Assembly (NCBI GenBank): GCA_018268515.1
Contig: JAFDWK010000010.1
Span: forward strand, 1-64,000
Length of the DNA: 64,000 nucleotides
Reading direction: 5' to 3'
Source of the DNA: Actinomycetota bacterium
GTDB lineage: Bacteria; Actinomycetota; Actinomycetes; Actinomycetales; Microbacteriaceae
Shown here: in pieces, positions 9,409 through 18,301 of the stretch
Numbering within the stretch: position 1 is the first letter of the stretch
Layout: every line of letters starts with the position of its first letter
Made by a program: the position numbers and the translations under genes
The notes under the pieces: generated by a model
Databases searched by the model: none
What the model saw: the letters and a program-made list of their open reading frames with translations, nothing else
Told to the model about the DNA's origin: nothing

Positions 9409-10091
9409 AGGGCCGCCTCCGCGCGGACGGCGTGCGCGCGGGCGAACTCGGTCGCGAGATCGTCGACCCCGCGTCCGGCGAGGGTGTCCCAGATCGCGTC
9501 CGCATCCAGTCCGTCGAGGGCGACGATGTGCGGCACGCCGATCACCACAGCACGGGCGGACATCGCGGCCTGCAGTCCGGTGCGCGAGTCCTCCAGCGCC
9601 ACGGTGTCGGCGATGTCGACGCCGAGCGCATCGGCCGCCTGCAGATACGGATCCGGGAACGGCTTGGGGCGCGCGACGTCGTCTCCGCCGATGATCACAT
9701 CGAAGGCGTCGAATCCGATCAGGGAGACGATGTCCTCCGCCATCCGGCGCAGCGACATCGTGACCAGGGCCGTGGGGATCTCCTTCTCCCGCAGCTCCCG
9801 CAGCAGCTCCCTGGCACCGGGCCGGAACGGCACTCCGTCGGTCTGCAGCCGCACCCGGACGCGCTCGGTCAGCTCGTCCACGATCTCCTGCGCGCCCATG
9901 TCCACACCGGCGCCCTGCAGGATGAGCGCGCTGTCGATCAAGCCGTTCCCGACCAGCTGCAGCGCCTGCTCGTGCGTCCAGGTGCCGCCGAACGATGCGA
10001 CGAGATCGGTCTCGGCGTCCATCCAGTACGGTTCGGTGTCGACAAGGGTTCCGTCCATGTCCCAGAGGACCGCGCGAGGATGCTGATTCAC
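9405..10091 (-). CDS. HAD-superfamily phosphatase (beta-phosphoglucomutase-like)
   Basis: 228 aa from the GTG at 10091. HAD motifs are complete: nucleophile and acid DMDGT (Asp11, Asp13), Thr in ALVTMS, Lys in RPKPFPDP, and the acidic LEDSRTG. The helical cap between motifs 1 and 2 places it with subclass I phosphatases and phosphoglucomutase-like enzymes. The substrate cannot be read from sequence. The start was chosen because DMDG sits 11 residues in, as usual, and a TACCAT box lies 6 nt upstream. Confidence 0.88.
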   Translation of the reverse strand: MNQHPRAVLWDMDGTLVDTEPYWMDAETDLVASFGGTWTHEQALQLVGNGLIDSALILQGAGVDMGAQEIVDELTERVRVRLQTDGVPFRPGARELLRELREKEIPTALVTMSLRRMAEDIVSLIGFDAFDVIIGGDDVARPKPFPDPYLQAADALGVDIADTVALEDSRTGLQAAMSARAVVIGVPHIVALDGLDADAIWDTLAGRGVDDLATEFARAHAVRAEAAL

Positions 10092-10097
10092 TCCCCC

Positions 10098-10103
10098 ATG
10101 GTA
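10098..10103 (-). promoter_or_regulatory. -10 box TACCAT of leaderless HAD-trmI operon promoter
   Basis: TACCAT followed by exactly 6 nt and the GTG start, so transcription would begin at or next to the start codon. No Shine-Dalgarno sequence is present. Confidence 0.5.
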
Positions 10104-10181
10104 CCGGCGTGCCGTACCGCGGTCTGTGGCGGGGACTAGCCTGGACGGAACATGCGGCGTCGCGCCGCAGGAAGGAACACT

Positions 10182-11033
10182 GTGCAGGTACTCGGATCCC
10201 GGATCGTCGTCGCCGCCTTCGACGGCTGGAACGACGCGGGGGAAGCCGCGTCCGGCGCCGCCGAGCAGATCGACGGCGGGGACTACGACCTCGTGCACGC
10301 GGTGGACCCTGAACTGTACTTCGACTACCAGTGGGCCCGGCCGACGCTCGAGCGCGATCAGGAGGGGAACCGCAGCCTGCGCTGGCCGTCGGCGCGGATG
10401 CTGCGGCCGACCGGGCCCTCCGACGCCGGCGAGCCCCGCCTGTGGCTGCTGACCGGCACCGAACCCGCCCGCGCCTGGCAGGCGTTCAGCGCGGAGTTCA
10501 TCGACGCGGCGCTCAGCGAGGACATCACCGGGTTCGTCACGCTCGGCGCGATGCTCTCGGACGTGCCGCACACCCGCCCGATCTCGATCTTCGCCTCGAG
10601 CGAGAACGCCGAGGTGCGCGAGGCGCTCGGCATCGAGCGTTCGACCTATGAGGGGCCGATCGGCATCCTGTCCGCCCTCGAGTACGCGGCGGAACAGGCG
10701 GGGGTCCCGGCGCTGTCGCTGTGGGCCAACGTGCCGCACTATGTGCAGACCGGCGGCGCATCCCCCAAGGCCACCCTCGCGCTGCTGGACCGGCTGCACG
10801 AGGTGACCGGTGTCGACGTGCCCCGCGGGAGCCTGGCGACGGAGGCCGCGATGTGGGAGGCCACGATCGATGCGGCCGCCGCCGAGGACGAGGAGATGGC
10901 GGCGTACATCGCCCAGCTGGAGGCCAAGCGCGACACCTGGGACTCGCCGGACGCCTCGGGCGAGGCCATCGCGCAGGCCTTCGAGCGGTTCTTCCGCCAG
11001 GGCGGCGACGGTCCCGGTGACCACAAGCGGTGA
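10182..11033 (+). CDS. PAC2-family protein (proteasome-assembly-chaperone-like fold)
   Basis: 283 aa from the GTG at 10182, preceded by the strong ribosome-binding site AGGAAGGA. The sequence VVAAFDGWNDAGEAA near the N-terminus and GILSALEYAAEQAGVPALSLWA later are typical of the actinobacterial PAC2 (Rv2125-like) family. The C-terminal about 50 residues are helical and acidic. The fold resembles eukaryotic proteasome-assembly chaperones and nucleoside-phosphorylase-like proteins, but no biochemical role is established. A TAGCCT box at 10137-10142 would start a transcript with a leader of about 33 nt. Confidence 0.85.
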   Translation: MQVLGSRIVVAAFDGWNDAGEAASGAAEQIDGGDYDLVHAVDPELYFDYQWARPTLERDQEGNRSLRWPSARMLRPTGPSDAGEPRLWLLTGTEPARAWQAFSAEFIDAALSEDITGFVTLGAMLSDVPHTRPISIFASSENAEVREALGIERSTYEGPIGILSALEYAAEQAGVPALSLWANVPHYVQTGGASPKATLALLDRLHEVTGVDVPRGSLATEAAMWEATIDAAAAEDEEMAAYIAQLEAKRDTWDSPDASGEAIAQAFERFFRQGGDGPGDHKR

Positions 11034-11037
11034 GCCG

Positions 11038-11065
11038 CCGGTCCCTGAGCCTGTCGAAGGGCCGG
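11038..11065. terminator. Hairpin between convergent PAC2 and uppP genes
   Basis: CCGGTCCCT pairs with AGGGCCGG (one bulged T) around an 11-nt loop. The loop region is part of the 19-nt repeat CCCTGAGCCTGTCGAAGGG that recurs inverted at 16252-16270. No T-run follows on either strand. Confidence 0.5.
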
Positions 11066-11096
11066 AGTCCGGTCGCCGCCGCAGGTCGAGACGTCG

Positions 11097-11921
11097 TCAG
11101 GGCTGGATCACGCCCAGCGCGAGCAGGACGATGAGCACGATGCCGAGCAGGATCCGGTAGATCACGAACGGCAGGAAGCTGCGCTGGGAGATCCACCGCA
11201 TGAAGAACGCGATGACGCCCAGGCCCACGACGAACGCGATGCCGGTCGCGGCGAGCGTCTCACCGGCGGAGAACACGCTGGGTTCGCCGATGCTCTTGAC
11301 GGCCTGGTAGATGCCGGATCCGAACACCGCGGGGATCGCGAGCAGGAACGCGTAGCGGGCCGCTGTCTCGCGCGTGTAGCCGAGCAGGAGCCCCGCGGTG
11401 ATGGTCCCTCCGGAGCGGGAGACGCCCGGGATCAGGGCGAGCGACTGCGCGAGGCCGTAGACGATGCCGTGGCCGAGCGTGAGGTCCTTGAGCTCACGCC
11501 GACGAGCTCCGATCGCGTCCGCGACACCGAGCAGCACCCCGAACACGATCAGCATGATCGCGACCAGCCACAGGGAGCGGAACACGGTCTCGATCTGGTC
11601 CTTGAACACCAGCCCGAGCACCACGATCGGGATGCTGCCGATGATGATGAGCCAGCCCATCCGGGCATCGGGGTCGTTGCGCGGGATCCGGCCGATCAGC
11701 GCGGACCACCAGCGGCCGATGATGCGCACGATGTCGCGCCAGAAGAACACGACGACCGCCGCCTCGGTGCCGATCTGGCTGATCGCGGTGAACGCGGCGC
11801 CGGGATCCTCCAGGCCCGGTATGAACGCTCCGACGATGCGCAGGTGCGCGCTGGAGGAGATGGGCAGGAACTCGGTGAGTCCCTGCACGATCCCCAGGAA
11901 GACGGCTTCGAGAAGGTGCAT
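11097..11921 (-). CDS. uppP: Undecaprenyl-diphosphatase UppP (BacA)
   Basis: 274 aa with about eight membrane helices. Both active-site regions are clear: [13 protein letters not shown] near the N-terminus and [10 protein letters not shown] in the second half. It dephosphorylates undecaprenyl diphosphate to recycle the lipid carrier for peptidoglycan, and overexpression confers bacitracin tolerance in many species. It is a standalone gene, 57 nt from the upstream M20 peptidase. Confidence 0.95.
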   Translation of the reverse strand: MHLLEAVFLGIVQGLTEFLPISSSAHLRIVGAFIPGLEDPGAAFTAISQIGTEAAVVVFFWRDIVRIIGRWWSALIGRIPRNDPDARMGWLIIIGSIPIVVLGLVFKDQIETVFRSLWLVAIMLIVFGVLLGVADAIGARRRELKDLTLGHGIVYGLAQSLALIPGVSRSGGTITAGLLLGYTRETAARYAFLLAIPAVFGSGIYQAVKSIGEPSVFSAGETLAATGIAFVVGLGVIAFFMRWISQRSFLPFVIYRILLGIVLIVLLALGVIQP

Positions 11922-11978
11922 GGATCGCTTTCGCGTCGGGCGCGGGCTCGCGCGGTTCGGTCGGTCCGGGAACGGCTG

Positions 11979-13280
11979 TCAGTAGGTGCGCAGGAGGTCG
12001 GTCAGCACGCGCTGGCCGAACACGAGCGAGTCGATCGGAACCCGCTCGTCGACGCCGTGGAACATGCCGGTGAAGTCGAGGTCGGCGGGCAGGCGCAGCG
12101 GGGCGAACCCGTAGCCGGTGATGCCGAGGAACGCGAGCGCCTTGTTGTCGGTGCCCGCGCCGAGCAGATACGGGATCACCGGGACGCCGGGATCGTGCCG
12201 TCCGAGCGCCGCGACCATCGCGTCCACCAGATCGCCCGCGAACGGGGTCTCCATTCCGATGTCCTGCACGACCATCTCGAGCTCGATGTCATCGCCGACG
12301 AGGTCCCGCAGCTGGGCGAGCACCTCCTCCTCCTGGCCCGGCACCACGCGCACGTCGATCAGCGCCTCGGCACGCTCGGGGATCACGTTGTGCTTGTAGC
12401 CGGCCTGCAGCACGGTCGGGTTGGTCGTGGTGCGCAGGGTCGAGCGCAGGAACGCCTCCGCAGGCCCGGCCGCCGCCGCGAGGGCGTCGGGATCGTCGAC
12501 CGGCAGGCCGGTCAGAGCGCTCATCCGGTCCAGGAACTCGCGGGTGGTGTCGGTGAGCCGGATCGGCCACGGCGTGCGTCCGAGGCGGGCGACGGCCTCG
12601 GCGAGCTTGGTGACGGCGTTGTCGGGGTGGAACCGGCTGCCGTGCCCGGCCCGGCCCGTCGCGACGAGCCGGATCCACATCAGCGCCTTCTCCCCCACCT
12701 GCAGCAGGTAGGCGCGCTGGTCGCCGACAGGGATCGAGTACCCACCCACCTCGCTGATCGCCTCGGTCGCCCCGGCGAACCACTCCGGGCGGTTCTGCAC
12801 GACCAGCGTGGATCCCTCGACCCCGCCGTTCTCCTCGTCCGCGAAGAACACCAGGATGAGATCCCGTTCGGGCTGCTCGCCCGCCCGCAGGGTCTCGGCC
12901 ACAGAGGTGAGGATCATGGCGTCCATGTTCTTCATGTCGACGGCGCCGCGACCCCAGAGCATGCCGTCCTGCACGACCCCGGCGAACGGATCCACGCTCC
13001 AGTCGTCCGCCATCGCGGGAACGACGTCGAGGTGGCCGTGCACGACGAGCGCCGGTTTGTCCCGGTTGCGGCCCGCCACCCGCGCCATCACGTTCGTGCG
13101 GCGCGGGATCGGCTCGTAGTACTCGGGCTGCAGGCCGAGGGACTCCAGGTAGGCGCCGACGTACTCCGCGGCCTCGCGCTCGCCCTTGGCGTCTCCCCCG
13201 CCGAAATTGGACGTGTCGATGCGGATCAGGTCCGCGGCGATCCGCGCGACCTCGGGAAGTTCGGCATCCGGCTGAGGCAT
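11979..13280 (-). CDS. M20-family metallopeptidase
   Basis: 433 aa. Metal-site motifs are intact: HGHLDVVP (His83, Asp85), bridging Asp115 in GAVDMKN, and the catalytic/metal Glu pair in FADEENGG (149-150). Between them and the C-terminal metal His sits the dimerisation domain (about residues 190-310). Family members include succinyl-diaminopimelate desuccinylase, carboxypeptidases and aminoacylases; the 433-aa length and Trp/Asn-rich N-terminus fit the 'M20/M25/M40' generic group rather than DapE. Probably a cytoplasmic dipeptidase or acylase. It starts 6 nt after a TAGCCT box. Confidence 0.88.
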   Translation of the reverse strand: MPQPDAELPEVARIAADLIRIDTSNFGGGDAKGEREAAEYVGAYLESLGLQPEYYEPIPRRTNVMARVAGRNRDKPALVVHGHLDVVPAMADDWSVDPFAGVVQDGMLWGRGAVDMKNMDAMILTSVAETLRAGEQPERDLILVFFADEENGGVEGSTLVVQNRPEWFAGATEAISEVGGYSIPVGDQRAYLLQVGEKALMWIRLVATGRAGHGSRFHPDNAVTKLAEAVARLGRTPWPIRLTDTTREFLDRMSALTGLPVDDPDALAAAAGPAEAFLRSTLRTTTNPTVLQAGYKHNVIPERAEALIDVRVVPGQEEEVLAQLRDLVGDDIELEMVVQDIGMETPFAGDLVDAMVAALGRHDPGVPVIPYLLGAGTDNKALAFLGITGYGFAPLRLPADLDFTGMFHGVDERVPIDSLVFGQRVLTDLLRTY

Positions 13281-13286
13281 GCGTCC

Positions 13287-13292
13287 AGGCTA
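13287..13292 (-). promoter_or_regulatory. -10 box TAGCCT for M20 peptidase (leaderless)
   Basis: TAGCCT, then exactly 6 nt (GGACGC), then the ATG start of the M20 gene. No ribosome-binding site is present. Confidence 0.5.
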
Positions 13293-13425
13293 TCGAACGG
13301 CACGTGCCGCGCCGCGGACCGCGCCTGCGTCGGCGGCGACGACGCGCCCGACCTGCGCCGCGGTTCGAGGGGGCCCGTGGAACGTGATAGTGTCATTCCT
13401 CGGTTGGGAACAGCCGAAAACACCA

Positions 13426-13510
13426 GCGCGGGTGGCGGAATAGGTAGACGCGCTAGCTTGAGGTGCTAGTGCCCGCATAGGGCGTGGGGGTTCAAGTCCC
13501 CCCTCGCGCA
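13426..13510 (+). tRNA. tRNA-Leu (anticodon GAG)
   Basis: 85 nt with a long variable arm, as expected for leucine. Acceptor GCGCGGG (13426-13432) pairs with CTCGCGC (13503-13509, one G-U), discriminator A at 13510. The anticodon stem CTAGC/GCTAG encloses TTGAGGT with GAG at 13460-13462. The T arm is GGGGG-TTCAAGT-CCCCC. CCA is not encoded. No integrase or direct repeat flanks it. Confidence 0.95.
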
Positions 13511-13520
13511 CAGTGAGATG

Positions 13521-13550
13521 AAGGCCCCGGATCCAAGGATCCGGGGCCTT
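13521..13550 (+). terminator. Strong hairpin terminator after tRNA-Leu
   Basis: A perfect 14-base inverted repeat: AAGGCCCCGGATCC, a two-base centre, then GGATCCGGGGCCTT. It lies 10 nt after the tRNA end. No T-run follows, which is common for actinobacterial terminators. Confidence 0.8.
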
Positions 13551-13765
13551 CGTCGTCCCGTTCCATTCGACGGCTCCGCGACGCGGCCCGACCGCTCGGT
13601 TCGACGCGCCCGACAACGGAATCCGATCGCCGTGTCGGGCCCGGCGCACCGCCCCTCGAGCAGGCGGAGCACGGTGCGGGGATTTTCTCCGGCCCGCAGG
13701 GCAGCGCCCGACGACCCATCCGGCGCACACTCGATGGACACGCTCTCGATCAGGGAAGGCACGTC

Positions 13766-14980
13766 ATGAAGCTGTCCGCATCATCCGAGGAGACCGTCCG
13801 CGCAACCGCCGGCGTCGTCGCTGCCCACGCCGAGGAGATCACCCGGGTGTTCTACCCCGCGATGTTCGCGGCACACCCGGAGCTGCTGCGCGTCTTCAAT
13901 CGTGCGAACCAGGCGGTCGGCGAGCAGCCGAAGGCGCTCGCAGCATCCGTGGTCGCGTTCGCCGTGCAGCTGATCGACCCGGACGCGCCCGACTTCACGC
14001 CGGTGATGCAGCGCATCGCGCACAAGCACGTCTCCCTGGGCATCAGGGCCCGCGACTACACGATCGTCGGGAAGCATCTGCTCGACGCCGTGGGCGCCGT
14101 GCTCGGCGATGCGGTGACCCCCACGGTCGCCGCTGCCTGGGATGAGGTGTACTGGCTCTTCGGCACGACCCTGATCGCCGAGGAGGCGAAGCTCTACGCC
14201 CTCGCCGGGACCGACCCCGAGCACCCCTGGCGTCGCTATCGGGTGGTCGAGCGGTTCGAGGAGTCCGACGACGTGTTCTCACTGGTGCTGGCGCCGGTCG
14301 ACGGTGCGACCCCGATGCATCGCACGGGGCAGTATGTCGCCATCGCCGTGGATCTTCCGGACGGGTCACGTCAGCCCCGCCAGTACACGATCTCTTCCGG
14401 CCCGCGCGGTGACGCGCTGCGCGTGACGATCAAGCGGGTGCGCGGGGTGGGCGGTGCGCCCGACGGCCAGGTGTCGACCTGGCTGCACCAGAATGCCCTG
14501 CCGGGAACGGTGCTGGAGCTCTCCCAGCCCGCAGGCGACGTCGTGCTCGATGACGCGGATTCCCCGCTGGTGCTGGTGTCCGCCGGCATCGGCATCACGC
14601 CGGTCGCGGCCATCCTTGAGGATCTCTCCCGCCGTCAGCCCGAACGGACCGTGCGGCTGTTCCATGCCGATCGCGCGCACGAATCCCATGCTCTGTACGA
14701 CTCGCTGCGCCGTCAGGTGCTCGCCATGGCGGACGCCCGTGCCCAGAACTGGTACGAGAGCGAGGCGGACCAGGCGCCGACGCTGCACCCGGCGCTTCCG
14801 GGATTCATGGATCTCGGTGCCGTCGACCTGCCCGAGGACGCCACGGTGTTCATGTGCGGACCGCTGCCGTTCATGCAGGCCGCACGCAGGACGCTGCTCG
14901 CCCGCGGGGTCGCGGCGGACCGGATCCACTACGAGGTCTTCGGGCCGGACCTCTGGGCGCAGCAGCCGGTCAAGGGCTGA
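13766..14980 (+). CDS. hmp: Flavohemoglobin / nitric oxide dioxygenase
   Basis: 404 aa, full three-domain architecture. Globin domain (about 1-140): distal Tyr30 in VFYPAMF, Gln54, and the proximal His in HKHVSLGI. FAD domain (about 150-260) with RQYTISS. NAD(P)H domain with SAGIGITP and the terminal YEVFGPDL. The enzyme converts NO to nitrate using O2 and NADPH, protecting against nitrosative stress. It stands alone between tRNA-Leu and the VIT transporter with a 255-nt upstream gap; I saw no clear NsrR-type palindrome there. The ATG is preceded by AGGGAAGG. Confidence 0.95.
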   Translation: MKLSASSEETVRATAGVVAAHAEEITRVFYPAMFAAHPELLRVFNRANQAVGEQPKALAASVVAFAVQLIDPDAPDFTPVMQRIAHKHVSLGIRARDYTIVGKHLLDAVGAVLGDAVTPTVAAAWDEVYWLFGTTLIAEEAKLYALAGTDPEHPWRRYRVVERFEESDDVFSLVLAPVDGATPMHRTGQYVAIAVDLPDGSRQPRQYTISSGPRGDALRVTIKRVRGVGGAPDGQVSTWLHQNALPGTVLELSQPAGDVVLDDADSPLVLVSAGIGITPVAAILEDLSRRQPERTVRLFHADRAHESHALYDSLRRQVLAMADARAQNWYESEADQAPTLHPALPGFMDLGAVDLPEDATVFMCGPLPFMQAARRTLLARGVAADRIHYEVFGPDLWAQQPVKG

Positions 14981-15023
14981 GCCCGTTCCGGATGCCGTCC
15001 CCTCGCGCGCCGGGCCCGGCGGT

Positions 15024-16133
15024 TCAGATGCCGCTGACGTGGAACAGCAGGCCGAGCACGTACGTGACGGCCGCCGCGCCGAAGCCGATCGCGAGCTGAC
15101 GCAGGCCGCGGCGCAGCGGCGGACCGCCGGAGAGCACGCCCACGGTCGCCCCGGTGCCGAGCAGGGCGATGCCGACCAGCGCGAGTGCCACGAGCACCGC
15201 CGGGGTTCCCTGCATGCCGAAGATCCACGGCAGCACCGGCACGATGGCCCCGGAGGCGAAGAGCAGGAAGCTGGAGATCGCGGCAGGCCAGGCGTTCCCG
15301 ATGATCTCGTGCTCGTCGCCGTCGTCGACAGGCACGCGCAGCGGTCCCGTGGCCCGCTGCGCGAGGCCTGCCTTCGCGGCGCTCACGATGCGGCGGGCAC
15401 GCTCCAGCGACTCGGGCTGGTCCATCCCTCTCGCGCGATACACCAGAGCGAGCTCGTTCTCATCGAGATCGAGGTCGCCCGCCGTGGCATCGCCGTGCCC
15501 GTTCTCCTCGGTGGCCTCCAGCAGCTCGCGCTGCGAACGCACCGACACGAACTCGCCCGCGCCCATCGAGAGCGCACCCGCGAGAAGCCCCGCGAAGCCG
15601 CTGAACAGCACGAACCCGCTGCTCGCCCCGGTGGCGCCGATGCCGAGCACGAGGGCCAGGTTGCTCACCAGCCCGTCGTTCGCGCCGAAGACCGCCGCGC
15701 GGAAGGATCCGGACAGCTGCCGCCGCCCGCGCGCGGCGAGGCCCCTGACCACCTCGAAGTGCACCTTCTCGTCGGCGCGCATGGCGGGGGTCGCGTACAC
15801 TTCCGCGTCGTACGGGGACCGCGCCTCGGCGCTCTGCGCGAGCGCCAGCACGAAGATGGATCCGAACCGCCCCGCCATCCAGCCCAGGATCCGGGTGCGC
15901 AGACCGGAGCGCGGCAGCCGCTCCGGCTCCCCGCCGAGGAGCGCGAGCCAATGCGCCTCGTGCCGGCCCTCCGCGGCGGCGAGCTCGAGCAGGATCTCGC
16001 GCTCCTCCCCCTCGCGGCGCTGGGCCAGCTGCTGGTAGACATGCGCCTCGGCGCGCTCCTCGACGAGGTAACGCGCCCAGCGCCGGCGGTCGGCCGCGGT
16101 CGGCTCGGCGGGGGCGGGAGCTGTGGGGTTCAT
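15024..16133 (-). CDS. Rubrerythrin-like / VIT1-CCC1 family Fe-Mn transporter fusion
   Basis: 369 aa from the ATG at 16133 (AGGACCCC upstream). The N-terminal about 140 residues form a ferritin-like helical bundle with Glu/His residues (YLVEERAEAHVYQQLA, AAAEGRHEAHW), and the C-terminal part is the VIT1/CCC1 transporter with AAVFGANDGLVSNLALVLG and GAGEFVSVRSQRE. VIT1 proteins move Fe2+ or Mn2+ out of the cytosol; the fused rubrerythrin-like domain probably binds or oxidises the metal first. Such fusions are known in actinobacteria and proteobacteria. It is convergent with hmp. Confidence 0.9.
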   Translation of the reverse strand: MNPTAPAPAEPTAADRRRWARYLVEERAEAHVYQQLAQRREGEEREILLELAAAEGRHEAHWLALLGGEPERLPRSGLRTRILGWMAGRFGSIFVLALAQSAEARSPYDAEVYATPAMRADEKVHFEVVRGLAARGRRQLSGSFRAAVFGANDGLVSNLALVLGIGATGASSGFVLFSGFAGLLAGALSMGAGEFVSVRSQRELLEATEENGHGDATAGDLDLDENELALVYRARGMDQPESLERARRIVSAAKAGLAQRATGPLRVPVDDGDEHEIIGNAWPAAISSFLLFASGAIVPVLPWIFGMQGTPAVLVALALVGIALLGTGATVGVLSGGPPLRRGLRQLAIGFGAAAVTYVLGLLFHVSGI

Positions 16134-16251
16134 GGGGTCCTTCCCAGATCGGGGCAACCGCTCCACGCTATCGATCGCGGAGTTCGGAATCCGCGTCAGG
16201 ACAGGGATTGACAGCATTTCGGGGATCCGAACCGGCGATCTCCGGGCGCGT

Positions 16252-16270
16252 CCCTTCGACAGGCTCAGGG
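16252..16270 (+). repeat. 19-nt intergenic repeat CCCTTCGACAGGCTCAGGG
   Basis: Exact reverse complement of 11043-11061. I recall this motif as recurrent between genes in Microbacteriaceae and relatives. Here it abuts a set of 20-bp tandem repeats. Confidence 0.7.
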
Positions 16271-16356
16271 GCCGTGTCCTGAGTTCAGGGACCGTGTCCT
16301 GGGTTCAGGGACCGCGTCGTGGGTTCAGAGATCGGTGTGTGAGCCCAGGGAGCCGG
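16263..16356 (+). repeat. 20-bp degenerate tandem repeats, about 4.7 copies
   Basis: Units begin at 16263, 16283, 16303, 16323 and 16343, with the best copies GTTCAGGGACCGTGTCCTGG and GTTCAGGGACCGCGTCGTGG. The array fills the gap between the VIT gene promoter side and the 3' end of the helicase gene; the rest of 16134-16393 shows no other feature. Confidence 0.8.
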
Positions 16357-16393
16357 ATCCGCGTCCGCTCCGTCGACGCGGGAGCAGGGCGGT

Positions 16394-18136
16394 TCAGGAG
16401 CGCACGCGTCGGCGGAGCAGATCGATCCGCGACTGCAGCTGCGTCACGGTGGCCTGCGCCACCGCCGGGCCGCCGCACAACCGGCGCAGCTCCGCGTGCA
16501 CGGCGCCGTGCGGTTCGCCGGTCTGCCGTGCGTACACGCCGACCAGGCTGTTCAGCAGCTGCCGCTGCTCGCGCAGCGTGCGGTGCAGCGGCTCCGGCAG
16601 CGTCGTCGTCGGCGCGGGGCTCTGCGCTTCGCGCGCCTCCCGCAGCCGCGACTGACGCGACTGGCGCTGCATGAGCAGCTCGTGCACGTGCTCGGGTTCG
16701 AGCAGGCCCGGGATCCCGATGAACTCCTCTTCCTCGGGGGTGCCCGGCTCGGCGAGCTGTCCGAACTCCTTGCCGTCGAAGACGACCCGGTCGAAGTGCG
16801 CGAGGGAGGAGATCGCCTGATAGCTGAACTCCTGGGTGAGCGCGTCCGACGCCTCCTCCTCGCGGTTCGCGCTCTCCAGCAGCGAATCGTCGAGGCCGTC
16901 GTCGTCCTTCGACTGCCGGTCCAGGGCGTGGTCCCGCTGGCGTTCGAGCTCATTCGCGAGCTTCATGAGCACGGGCACGTTCGGCAGGAACACGCTCGCG
17001 GCCTCGCCCCGGCGCCGCGCCCGCACGAAGCGGCCGATCGCCTGAGCGAAGAAGAGCGGGGTCGAGGATGACGTGGCGTACACCCCGACGGCGAGCCGGG
17101 GCACATCCACACCCTCGGACACCATGCGCACCGCGACCATCCATCGATCGCCGGACGCGCTGAACTTCTCGATGCGCTCCGATGCGGTCGCGTCGTCGCT
17201 CAGCACGACGGTGGGGCGCTGCCCGGTCAGGGAATGCAGGATCTTCGCATAGGCGCGGGCCACGGTCTGATCGGTGGCGAGCACGAGCCCGCCCGCATCG
17301 GGCACATGGTGACGGATCTCCGTGAGCCGGCGGTCCGCGGCGGAGAGCACCGCGGGCATCCACTCCCCCTCCGGATCCAGCGCGGTGCGCCAGGCCTGCG
17401 AGGTGACGTCCTTCGTGTTGTCCTGTCCGAGGTGCGCTTCGAGCTCGTCGCCGGCGCTCGTGCGCCAGCGCATCTTGCCCGCGTACATGTGGAACAGCAC
17501 CGGGCGCACCACGCCGTCCTGCAGCGCACGGCCGTACCCGTACGCGTAGTCGGTGCTCGACACGCGCGCGCCCGACTCGTCCGGCAGGTACTCCACGAAC
17601 GGGATCGGCGCCGTGTCGCTGCGGAACGGCGTCCCGCTGAGCAGCAGCCGGCGTTTGGCGGGGCCGTACGCGTCGCGGATCGCGTCGCCCCAGCTCAGCG
17701 CATCGCCGCCGTGGTGCACCTCGTCGAGGATCACGAGCGTGCGGGCGTCCTCGGTGAGGTGCTTGTGCACCGAGGACTTCGCGGCGACCTGCGCGTAGGT
17801 CACCACGACGCCGTGGTACTGCCGGGACGGCGCCCAGTGGCTGTTGCGGAAGCGGGGATCCAGCCGGATGTGCACACGCGCCGCCGCATCGGCCCACTGC
17901 GTCTTGAGGTGCTCTGTGGGAGCCACCACGATCACGCGGTCGATCTCGTTCGTGCGGAGCAGCTCGACCGCGAGGGTGAGGGCGAAGGTCGTCTTGCCGG
18001 CGCCGGGCGTCGCCGCGACGAGGAAGTCCCGGCGTTCGGGGATGCGGAAGTACTCCTCGAGAGCCTCCCGCTGCCATGCCCTCAGCCGGTCGGCGGTTCC
18101 CCAAGGGGCGCGCTGCGGGAAGGACGGAGAGAGCAT
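16394..18136 (-). CDS. SF2 DEAD/DEAH-box helicase (XPB/UvrB-like group)
   Basis: 580 aa. Walker A ATPGAGKTTFAL (about residues 43-54), DEVHHGGD box II, and SGTPFRSD motif III are followed by a second RecA domain with VRMVSEGVDVPRL and AIGRFVRARRRGE (motif VI). The C-terminal about 180 residues are helical, acidic then basic, without a known domain. This is a conserved actinobacterial protein of unknown substrate. No methylase or nuclease gene is adjacent, so a restriction role is unlikely. A TATCGT box lies 8 nt upstream of the ATG. Confidence 0.85.
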   Translation of the reverse strand: MLSPSFPQRAPWGTADRLRAWQREALEEYFRIPERRDFLVAATPGAGKTTFALTLAVELLRTNEIDRVIVVAPTEHLKTQWADAAARVHIRLDPRFRNSHWAPSRQYHGVVVTYAQVAAKSSVHKHLTEDARTLVILDEVHHGGDALSWGDAIRDAYGPAKRRLLLSGTPFRSDTAPIPFVEYLPDESGARVSSTDYAYGYGRALQDGVVRPVLFHMYAGKMRWRTSAGDELEAHLGQDNTKDVTSQAWRTALDPEGEWMPAVLSAADRRLTEIRHHVPDAGGLVLATDQTVARAYAKILHSLTGQRPTVVLSDDATASERIEKFSASGDRWMVAVRMVSEGVDVPRLAVGVYATSSSTPLFFAQAIGRFVRARRRGEAASVFLPNVPVLMKLANELERQRDHALDRQSKDDDGLDDSLLESANREEEASDALTQEFSYQAISSLAHFDRVVFDGKEFGQLAEPGTPEEEEFIGIPGLLEPEHVHELLMQRQSRQSRLREAREAQSPAPTTTLPEPLHRTLREQRQLLNSLVGVYARQTGEPHGAVHAELRRLCGGPAVAQATVTQLQSRIDLLRRRVRS

Positions 18137-18301
18137 GGGATTCCACGATAGACGAGGCCGGGGACATTCCCGGGCGCGTCGGATCCGTTCCCGGGCCGAT
18201 CACAGCGGTCCCATGGATCCGGCACAGCGGATCCACGACGAACGCGTCTACATTCCGTTCAGGCATTCCGCTCGGAGCGCCCCGCCCCCGAAGGAATCGC
18301 C

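Noticed and set aside
13426..13510. tRNA-Leu as an integration site for a mobile element
   Set aside because: No integrase, no duplicated 3' tRNA end and no composition change downstream; hmp and VIT look like normal chromosomal genes.
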